Source: Synechococcales cyanobacterium PMM_0003
GTDB taxonomy: Bacteria > Cyanobacteriota > Cyanobacteriia > Pseudanabaenales > Pseudanabaenaceae
NCBI GenBank assembly: GCA_949128015.1
Contig: CASBRC010000379.1
Coordinates: 1 to 7,469, forward strand
DNA: 7,469 nt
Direction of reading: 5' to 3'
In this document: positions 1-4,769 of the stretch, piece after piece
Numbering within the stretch: position 1 is the stretch's first letter
How the letters are laid out: the number at the start of each line of letters is the position of its first letter
Translations under genes and position numbers: made by a program
Notes under the pieces: model-generated
Seen by the model: the letters and a program-made list of their open reading frames with translations, nothing else
Told to the model about the DNA's origin: nothing
Databases searched by the model: none

Positions 1-21
1 ACAATTGCAATCAAACTTAAC

Positions 22-54
22 TGAGAGATGCGGCGCTTCGCGCCGCATCTCTCA
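22..54 (-). terminator. Perfect GC-rich hairpin downstream of ubiD
   Basis: Arms 22-36 and 40-54 are perfect inverted repeats of 15 bp (TGAGAGATGCGGCGC) around a TTC loop. The hairpin lies 6 nt past the ubiD stop codon, so it is well placed to end that transcript or protect its 3' end. On the minus strand the following bases are only moderately T-rich, with no clean T run. Termination is therefore an inference from position and stem stability. It may equally be a dispersed palindromic repeat that landed at the gene end, as others in this window seem to have done. Confidence 0.6.
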
Positions 55-60
55 ATACAC

Positions 61-1578
61 TTAGTGAATGTCGTAGCCAAATAAATTAGGATCAGCTCCA
101 TCAAGTTTCAAATCTGCCAAGCCATATTCAGCCCAACGGCGCGTCACCATATCCGCCACATCAGGATCGCTCTCTAAAGGATCTCCCCAATCGCGATCGG
201 TCTCAGGATAGATTTTGCTGGTCGCATCAATGCCCATCCGTCCGCCCAAGCCTTCCTTCTCACAAGCAAAATCAAGGGAGTCAAAGGGATTGTCAGGCAA
301 GATAAACACGTCACGAGTAGGGTCAACTTTGGAACTGAGCGCCCAAACCACCATGCGCGGATCGCGAATATTGATCGTGTGGTCAACCACAATCACAAAT
401 TTGGTATAGGTAAACTGTGGCAATGCGCTCCAAAATGCTAATGCAGCCCGTCTTGCTTGCCCAGGATAAGACTTTTTGATCGAAATGATCGCGGCTTTGT
501 AAGATAGCGCTTCCATCGGCAAAAAGAAATCGGTAATCTCCGAAACCTGTTGACGCAATATCGGCGTATAGATGCGATTAAGTGCGATCGCCATCATCGC
601 TTCCTCTTTAGGAGGTAAGCCACTAAACGTCGTCAGATAAATCGGATCTTTGCGATGGGTCATGCAATGAAATCTAATCAAAGGCGCTTGGTCATTAATG
701 CCGCCGTAATAGCCCATATGATCACCAAATGGCCCATCAGTTCCCACTTCATGGGGAGTGATCGTTCCTTCTAAAACATATTCTGCACAGGCGGGAACTT
801 CCAAATCAAGAGTTTTACATTTAGTAAGTTGCACACCCTCATTGCCATAGAGACCCGCAAAAATCCATTCTGATAGATCAATAGGAATTGGAGTTGCCGC
901 CGCCATGATTAGTACTGGATCGACACCGATTGCGATCGCAATTTCTAGTTTCTTGCCTGCTTCGGTCGCCTTGCGTAGATGTCTTGCACCGCCGCGCACG
1001 GACAGCCATTGCACGGTCATCGTGTTTTTTGACTGTTGTTGCAGACGATATACACCCACATTAGGGATGCCATTCTCCACATCTTTAGTGATCACTAGGG
1101 CAAGAGTTACCGCTCGACCACCATCTTTCGGATAAGGCTTAAGGATGGGAATTTGATCGAAATCGACATCATCGCCTTGTAAAACTACTTCTTGACAAGG
1201 GGCATTTCCAAAGAGAACCTTTTGCGGGCGGGACTTAACTACATCAAAAAGAATCTTACCAAATTCAATCGCCTGTGAGATTTTCTTAGGTGGTTTTGGA
1301 CTTTGGAGCTTCCCTAATTTCGTGCCAAGGACTTCTAATTCTGATTGCTCCTTCATGCCCATCGCCCAGCAGACGCGCTCTACTGTACCTAATAAATTTA
1401 CGGCAACAGGTGTGTTGTATCCCTTCACATTCTCAAATAGCAGTGCTGGCCCAGCCGATTGCAATAGGCGATTACTAATTTCAGCAATTTCTAATTCAGG
1501 ATCAACGAGGGCTTTGACCCGATGGAGTTGTTTACGCTCTTCGAGCAGCTTGAGAAACGATCGCAGGTCACGGGTCAT
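61..1578 (-). CDS. ubiD: UbiD family decarboxylase (prenylated-FMN dependent), likely plastoquinone pathway
   Basis: UbiD proteins remove the ring carboxylate of 4-hydroxy-3-polyprenylbenzoate using prenylated FMN made by UbiX. In cyanobacteria this step belongs to plastoquinone synthesis. The product is 505 aa, the normal length for the family. Visible family motifs, numbered from the ATG start, are NVGVYR at 173-178 (Asn and Arg matching the cofactor/metal and catalytic-Arg positions), the metal-site Glu in CAEYVLEG near 266, DGPFGDHMGYYGG at 281-293, and GLPPKEE at 320-326 with the likely catalytic Glu. The C-terminal half carries YTKFVIVVDHTINIRD and GLGGRMGIDATSKIYPET, which are typical of UbiD. 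The frame stays open upstream to a TTG at 1605, but the ATG at 1576-1578 gives MTRDLRSFLKLLEER, the usual family N-terminus, so I chose it. No clear Shine-Dalgarno is visible. The gene lies 46 nt downstream of the putative toxin gene on the same strand, with no terminator between them. Confidence 0.93.
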   Translation of the reverse strand: MTRDLRSFLKLLEERKQLHRVKALVDPELEIAEISNRLLQSAGPALLFENVKGYNTPVAVNLLGTVERVCWAMGMKEQSELEVLGTKLGKLQSPKPPKKISQAIEFGKILFDVVKSRPQKVLFGNAPCQEVVLQGDDVDFDQIPILKPYPKDGGRAVTLALVITKDVENGIPNVGVYRLQQQSKNTMTVQWLSVRGGARHLRKATEAGKKLEIAIAIGVDPVLIMAAATPIPIDLSEWIFAGLYGNEGVQLTKCKTLDLEVPACAEYVLEGTITPHEVGTDGPFGDHMGYYGGINDQAPLIRFHCMTHRKDPIYLTTFSGLPPKEEAMMAIALNRIYTPILRQQVSEITDFFLPMEALSYKAAIISIKKSYPGQARRAALAFWSALPQFTYTKFVIVVDHTINIRDPRMVVWALSSKVDPTRDVFILPDNPFDSLDFACEKEGLGGRMGIDATSKIYPETDRDWGDPLESDPDVADMVTRRWAEYGLADLKLDGADPNLFGYDIH

Positions 1579-1624
1579 AGGGTTTTTAGTGGGGGGCTTT
1601 AGCAATTAGTCGGCAATCGATATT

Positions 1625-2044
1625 TCAGTGATTATAAACTTCAAATGATCTATCTAGCCATACGATGCGAAAAATGGCTTCATCCTTATAGCCAACCATT
1701 GGGGCTTTTCCAATAAAGCGGAATGCAATAAGATTGACATCTTCAGTGATGTGTTGGGGAATAACAACACGAAAGCTACTACGGTCAATTATTTCATACC
1801 CAACTCCATGGCGAGGTGCTAGACGAAGTTGACTCCAAGTTAATTGACTCAATTTATGCAATGTAGAGGCTAAGGCAGCTTTTTCATCTTTATCGCAACT
1901 GTTTAAACCATGAGTTCTATCAAGATGACGAAGACAAAAGACAGGAGGTTCTAAATCAGGATTTGGGACGTTTTGTACATAGTGAGGCTGGACAATGCGT
2001 TGCCCATTGCTAGGTTCTTTACTCTTTATTTTTGACTTTGCCAT
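1625..2044 (-). CDS. Putative toxin partner of a Panacea-type antitoxin (uncharacterised small protein)
   Basis: This 139-aa protein is not one I can assign to a named family with certainty. The first 25 or so residues are basic and probably disordered (MAKSKIKSKEPSNGQR). A compact region from about 35 to 139 follows. It contains CDKDEKAALASTLHKLSQLTW (50-70, probably helical), LAPRHGVGYEII (75-86), PQHITEDVNLIAFRF (96-110) and a C-terminal IVWLDRSFEVYNH (127-139). The ending, with Arg, Tyr and a terminal His after predicted strands, resembles RelE/YoeB-like mRNA interferases, but this is only a motif impression. The ATG sits 2 nt after the antitoxin stop codon and lacks its own Shine-Dalgarno, so translation is probably coupled to the antitoxin. 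Gene order (antitoxin first), size and tight linkage support a type II toxin-antitoxin pair. Candidate active residues are R78, H79, R126 and H139. Confidence 0.7.
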   Translation of the reverse strand: MAKSKIKSKEPSNGQRIVQPHYVQNVPNPDLEPPVFCLRHLDRTHGLNSCDKDEKAALASTLHKLSQLTWSQLRLAPRHGVGYEIIDRSSFRVVIPQHITEDVNLIAFRFIGKAPMVGYKDEAIFRIVWLDRSFEVYNH

Positions 2045-2046
2045 GG

Positions 2047-2481
2047 CTATTTAACCAATTGAGTCTCAAAATACTCTTTCATCAATGGATGGGATATCTC
2101 TTCATTAATAAGAGTGGTTTTCCAAGGTAGCTCTTTGTGAGTAAAGCGCATTAGCGTTGGAGCGGTGTATTGTCCATAAACTTCATAAACTTCATCCAAC
2201 AGTTCTCGCGTTTCTTGGTCGTACTGCTCTATATCGAAATCATCAGGCTGTGGGATAGTATTTACGCTGTGTTCTTTATAGTTATAGTAAACTTCTGTTA
2301 CTACGGGACCGTATTGCCAAGCCCTAACTTGTTCACTAAATAGAGGCTTTTTATGTAGAGCTAGATAGAATCCCTGAGCATAGTAAAGCAACTTCTGAAG
2401 CTTCAAGTTGGTAATGAAGTCCTCTTCTTCAGGAGAGGCAAGCTTTATAAAGTATTTAGCTATGTCCAAAGCATTGTACAT
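2047..2481 (-). CDS. Panacea domain (DUF4065, SocA/GepA-like) antitoxin
   Basis: The 144-aa product is a full-length Panacea domain. Visible hallmarks are the N-terminal helix MYNALDIAKYFI, the signature NLKLQKLLYYAQGFYLAL at 25-42, AWQYGPVVTEVYYNYK at 54-69, and the C-terminal LMRFTHKELPW at 110-120 followed by MKEYF at 134-138. In known systems Panacea proteins neutralise many structurally unrelated toxins encoded next to them, and the related SocA of Caulobacter is a proteolytic adaptor. The toxin-like gene starts 2 nt after this stop codon. The ATG at 2479-2481 is preceded by GGAG at 2494-2497 (spacer 12 nt, somewhat long) and by a TATAAT at 2518-2523. The gene contains no HIP1 octamer, unlike the genes around the cassette, which hints at later acquisition. 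Domain assignment is strong. The antitoxin role is inferred from family and context. Confidence 0.88.
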   Translation of the reverse strand: MYNALDIAKYFIKLASPEEEDFITNLKLQKLLYYAQGFYLALHKKPLFSEQVRAWQYGPVVTEVYYNYKEHSVNTIPQPDDFDIEQYDQETRELLDEVYEVYGQYTAPTLMRFTHKELPWKTTLINEEISHPLMKEYFETQLVK

Positions 2482-2493
2482 GGCTACAGATCA

Positions 2494-2497
2494 CTCC
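2494..2497 (-). promoter_or_regulatory. Candidate ribosome binding site of the Panacea antitoxin
   Basis: GGAG on the minus strand lies 12 nt before the ATG at 2481. The spacing is longer than ideal. It is noted because no other gene in this window has even this much of a Shine-Dalgarno. It would favour translation of the antitoxin over the coupled toxin. Confidence 0.4.
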
Positions 2498-2517
2498 AAG
2501 AAATATAAGGTCTACCT

Positions 2518-2523
2518 ATTATA
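2518..2523 (-). promoter_or_regulatory. Candidate -10 box (TATAAT) for the TA cassette
   Basis: A perfect TATAAT is read on the minus strand, 36 nt before the antitoxin start. The matching -35 position (about 2540-2546) reads only TTAGTT or CTTAGT, a weak match that overlaps the outer edge of the palindrome 2544-2609. Transcription would start near 2511 and cover both antitoxin and toxin. The poor -35 could mean dependence on a regulator or a false hit in AT-rich DNA. Confidence 0.4.
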
Positions 2524-2543
2524 TCAACCAAAAACTAATAACT

Positions 2544-2609
2544 AAGTATGTAAGCATAATTAAACCCAAAGAGCCATAGCTCTTTGGGTTTAATTATGCT
2601 TATATACTT
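2544..2609. repeat. Near-perfect palindrome, 31-bp arms, between antitoxin remnant and TA cassette
   Basis: Left arm 2544-2574 and right arm 2579-2609 match at 30 of 31 positions around a CATA loop. The core is AAACCCAAAGAGC / GCTCTTTGGGTTT, flanked by GCATAATT / AATTATGC. A related left flank (GCATAATCAAACTCAAAGCCC) precedes another palindrome at 6848. The right arm contains the stop codon and last codons of the MazE-like remnant, and the left arm touches the possible -35 region of the TA cassette. Its stem is AT-rich with a GC centre and has no T tract of its own, so it is better described as a dispersed palindromic repeat than a textbook terminator. It could still terminate minus-strand transcripts arriving from the remnant. 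Confidence 0.85.
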
Positions 2610-2799
2610 CCAGACCTACAGGTATTCCCCAATCCAACTCTTCAGTCTGATAGTTGTGAGGTAGTTTGGCAACCAAATCCTCGATTTTGTACTTTCCACG
2701 GATTTTACGAACTGGTTTAATGACGATTTGATCCTGTGTAGTCAAAATTTCTAGCTCACAAGCATAATTGTCGGTAAAACTGTATAGCCAAAGTGTAGC
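2590..2799 (-). pseudogene. 5'-truncated MazE/AbrB-type antitoxin remnant
   Basis: An open minus-strand frame of 69 codons after an in-frame TAG (2800-2802) reads as the C-terminal part of a MazE/SpoVT-AbrB antitoxin. ACELEILTTQDQIVIKPVRK (residues 13-32) matches the last strands of the AbrB fold. KYKIEDLVAKLPHNY followed by ELDWGIPVGLEV matches the usual MazF-binding tail, which in cyanobacterial relatives tends to end PVG-x-EVW. There is no ATG, and the first half of the DNA-binding domain is absent, so the gene is broken. The terminal residues VYKHN and the stop come from the palindrome 2544-2609. No MazF-like toxin is left nearby. It appears to be the remains of an older TA module at the same locus. 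Family recognition is by eye but fairly convincing. Confidence 0.72.
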
Positions 2800-2834
2800 C
2801 TAAAACCTCGCCTCAAATTTACGATATTTAACCC

Positions 2835-2887
2835 AAGCCCAAAAAGCTGTGGCGCACGCTCCGCGTGCGCCACAGCTTTTTGGGCTT
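2835..2887. repeat. Perfect palindrome, 25-bp arms, copy 1 of a GCGCACGC-core family; probable terminator of the TPR gene
   Basis: Arms 2835-2859 and 2863-2887 are exact inverted repeats around a TCC loop. The arm begins AAGCCCAAAAAGCTG and ends in GGCGCACGC at the loop. The right arm shares its last base with the TPR stop codon (2887-2889), so the hairpin forms in the mRNA immediately after translation ends and could act as a terminator or 3' stabiliser. A second copy lies at 6848-6900. An outer 9-bp inverted repeat, TCAAATTTA (2813-2821) and TAAATTTGA (2888-2896), also brackets it, so the element may extend into the last TPR codons. Confidence 0.88.
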
Positions 2888-3216
2888 TAAATTTGATTAT
2901 CTAAACTTTTAGCATATTCACAGTCAATATTTGCCCCTTCTGCATCGCCAAGTTTTGCTTTTGCTAATCCCCGATTAAAATAGGCAGGTGCAGCATCGGG
3001 CGCTAGTTCAATGACCTTGTTATAATCCTCGATCGCACCAGCATAATCTTTAATTTCAGAGCGATCGTAGGCGCGATTGTAATATGCCTCAGCATAGTTA
3101 GGATCAAGCGCGATCGCAAAAGTATAATCTGCGATCGCACCCGCAAAATCTCCACTTTTGGCGCGTTCCATGCCTCGATCATTGTAGGCTTCTGCGGAAT
3201 CAAGTTTATCCGTCAT
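2887..3216 (-). CDS. Small tetratricopeptide repeat (TPR) protein
   Basis: The 109-aa product consists almost entirely of three consecutive 34-residue TPR units, at about 9-42, 43-76 and 77-109. Each shows the typical pattern: A-x-A-Y-x-x-R-G at the start, GD-x-x-GAI-x-DY in the middle, and a closing LDPN-like turn (LDPNY, LAPDA). The third unit is slightly degenerate (NIDCEYAKSLDNQI). There is no signal peptide or membrane segment, so it is probably a cytoplasmic protein-interaction module. Partners cannot be told from the sequence. Two HIP1 octamers (3110-3117, 3131-3138) lie inside the gene, indicating long residence in this genome. The ATG at 3214-3216 has no clear Shine-Dalgarno. The gene is divergent from ictB, and its 3' end abuts the palindrome 2835-2887. 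Confidence 0.85.
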   Translation of the reverse strand: MTDKLDSAEAYNDRGMERAKSGDFAGAIADYTFAIALDPNYAEAYYNRAYDRSEIKDYAGAIEDYNKVIELAPDAAPAYFNRGLAKAKLGDAEGANIDCEYAKSLDNQI

Positions 3217-3274
3217 TGCTTTAAAAAATAATTACTGATTGTGCTTTTCTTCTAAGATATAGCAATAGAACCCA

Positions 3275-3313
3275 GAGATTAGAAGGGTGAGCATCGCTCA
3301 CCCTTCTAATCTC
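3275..3313. repeat. Perfect hairpin, 18-bp arms, in the divergent TPR/ictB intergenic region
   Basis: Arms 3275-3292 and 3296-3313 (GAGATTAGAAGGGTGAGC and its complement) flank an ATC loop. It lies between two divergent gene starts (3216 and 3341), so it cannot be a normal 3'-end terminator for either. It ends 27 nt before the ictB ATG and could sit in the ictB 5' leader. Size and loop resemble the other palindromes here, but the arm sequence is different. Confidence 0.82.
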
Positions 3314-3340
3314 AAATCCTGTTGAAACTTTACTTGCTGT

Positions 3341-4708
3341 ATGAATTCCAAGCTTAAACTACCATTTCTCCATGTCCACAGTAAATTTTTGCGATTAATT
3401 AGCCCATTACAAGCATGGCGCGAAGGTAGCCGCTTGTTAAGTACAAAATTCTTAGGATGTTTGTTAGTTTTACTAATCGCAACTTTGCCGTTTCTCGAAA
3501 ATGCTCAAACTGGAGTAATTGGTGCGGCGGTTGCGATCGCATGGTTAATGTTGTGGCTAAGCGATCGGCGCGACGCAGAGGATCAGACTGTACCAATCTG
3601 GACACCGATTCATTTGCCACTAATTATCTACTGGGCGATCGCCATGATTGCTACATTAATTTCACCTGTACGGATGGCGGCGATCGATGGCATGCTCAAG
3701 CTGACGATCTACATGCTGACATTTGTATCGATCAGTCGGATGATGCGCTTGGGATGGCGATCGATTTTGATTGCCGCTTATTTAGTCACAGCCTTAGTCG
3801 CCAGTGCCTATGGCTTGCAGCAATGGTATCTCGGCGCACCCGAACTAGCGACATGGACTGATCCGACATCTGAGACGGCTGGAGTTACGCGAGTCTATAG
3901 CTTTCTTGGCAATCCCAACTTATTTGCAGGGTATCTGATGCCCGTACTGCCCATGGGTGCGATCGCGGCGATTTATTGGCGCAATTGGGGTATGAAAGCT
4001 TTAGGTGCGATCGCAGCGATTATGGGTGCTTTTTGTATTACCCAAACTCAAAGTCGCGGCGGATTGATGGGAATCGCCGCCACAGGATTTATCCTAGTCT
4101 TGCTATTGGTTTATTGGTGGGGCAAGCGTTTGCCTATTTGGACTTTGCCTGTCACTTTTGGGGGAACCGCAGGTGCGATCGCCTTAGGAACAATTCTCGT
4201 ACCGACGCTTCGCAAACGGGTTGGCAGTATTTTTGGAACTGAAGATAGCAGCAATTCCTTTCGGGTCAATGTATGGTTGGCGGTCTTAGAAATGATTAAA
4301 GCCAAGCCGATTTTAGGAATTGGACCTGGCAATAAAGCTTTTAACCTAGTCTATCCGTCGTATCAGCGATCAGGATATAGCGCTTTAGGAACTTATTCAG
4401 TGCCGTTAGAAATAACCGTAGAAACAGGGCTTATTGGCTTAATTTGCTACGGGTGGCTAATTTTTACAATTTTTTACCAAGCATGGATTGCGCTTAATCG
4501 ATTGAGAAACGATCGCAATCCTGATGGGCTATGGGTGATCGCGGCGATCGCGGCGATCGCTGGCATGCTCGTACATGGCTTAGTCGATACGGTTTGGTAT
4601 CGCCCTCAAGTGCAGTTACTTTGGTGGCTTGCGATCGCAATTATCAGCAGTTTCTATATTGCTCCATTACAGAAGATTGAGAACGACCCAAACCCAGATT
4701 TGTTATAA
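3341..4708 (+). CDS. ictB: IctB family membrane protein (O-antigen ligase/Wzy superfamily)
   Basis: The 455-aa product is a polytopic membrane protein with roughly ten hydrophobic segments, and it matches my memory of cyanobacterial IctB well. Motifs are LISPLQAWREGSRLL near 19-33, SPVRMAAIDGMLKLT near 108-122, RVYSFLGNPNLFAGYL at 184-199, SRGG at 238-241, EDSSNSFRVNVWLAVLEMI at 301-319, GIGPGNKAFNLVYP at 326-339, and VHGLVDTVWYRP at 411-422. IctB was first proposed as an inorganic-carbon transport protein in Synechococcus, but its fold is that of O-antigen ligases, and direct bicarbonate transport has not been firmly shown. Where ligases carry the catalytic His-Asn/Ser motif before a Glu-rich loop, this protein reads TYSVPLEITVETGLIG, with Tyr 352. 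Residues 449-455 and the stop are encoded by the palindrome 4686-4752. Tandem HIP1 sites encode the AIAAIA run near 400-407. It is convergent with the deacetylase gene. Confidence 0.9.
   Translation: MNSKLKLPFLHVHSKFLRLISPLQAWREGSRLLSTKFLGCLLVLLIATLPFLENAQTGVIGAAVAIAWLMLWLSDRRDAEDQTVPIWTPIHLPLIIYWAIAMIATLISPVRMAAIDGMLKLTIYMLTFVSISRMMRLGWRSILIAAYLVTALVASAYGLQQWYLGAPELATWTDPTSETAGVTRVYSFLGNPNLFAGYLMPVLPMGAIAAIYWRNWGMKALGAIAAIMGAFCITQTQSRGGLMGIAATGFILVLLLVYWWGKRLPIWTLPVTFGGTAGAIALGTILVPTLRKRVGSIFGTEDSSNSFRVNVWLAVLEMIKAKPILGIGPGNKAFNLVYPSYQRSGYSALGTYSVPLEITVETGLIGLICYGWLIFTIFYQAWIALNRLRNDRNPDGLWVIAAIAAIAGMLVHGLVDTVWYRPQVQLLWWLAIAIISSFYIAPLQKIENDPNPDLL
4544..4560 (+). repeat. Tandem HIP1 octamers inside ictB
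   Basis: Two perfect GCGATCGC octamers (4544-4551 and 4553-4560) sit 9 bp apart, preceded by a near copy (TGATCGCG). They keep the reading frame and encode Ala-Ile-Ala steps in a membrane helix. HIP1 is a known over-represented palindrome of many cyanobacterial genomes. Other perfect copies I see start at 584, 932, 3110, 3131, 3533, 3635, 3959, 4007, 4175, 4631, 5046, 5386, 6264, 6364, 6553, 7352 and 7446. Confidence 0.9.
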
Positions 4709-4752
4709 AAGCCCCGCGAAACGGGGCTTTTATAACAAATCTGGGTTTGGGT
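4686..4752. terminator. Bidirectional terminator-like palindrome shared by ictB and the deacetylase gene
   Basis: Arms 4686-4716 and 4722-4752 are perfect inverted repeats of 31 bp around a CGAAA loop. The inner stem is GCCCCG/CGGGGC followed by CTTTTAT on either strand, a good intrinsic-terminator form, so one element can serve both convergent genes. The outer part, CCAAACCCAGATTT, recurs in the element at 6716-6827, so this is a copy of a dispersed family. The ictB stop codon (4706-4708) lies inside the left arm, and the stop of the deacetylase gene is 18 bp beyond the right arm. Confidence 0.85.
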
Positions 4753-4769
4753 TCACTGATCGTCAATTT

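Noticed and set aside
1579..1605. TTG-initiated extension of ubiD adding nine residues (MLKPPTKNP)
   Set aside because: The downstream ATG gives the standard UbiD N-terminus, and the extension has no Shine-Dalgarno and a low-complexity, proline-rich composition unlike the family.
2544..2887. Possible CRISPR array from repeated palindromes
   Set aside because: The repeats are few, different in sequence, self-complementary over their full length and lack regular spacers or cas genes.
3217..3274. Promoter boxes for the TPR gene (TATATC and TAATTAT on the minus strand)
   Set aside because: Only weak -10-like strings in AT-rich DNA, without a -35 partner; not enough to call.
3457..3861. 134-codon frame inside ictB
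   Set aside because: Composition is that of a shifted frame of a HIP1-rich membrane gene, while ictB itself has clear family motifs in the main frame.
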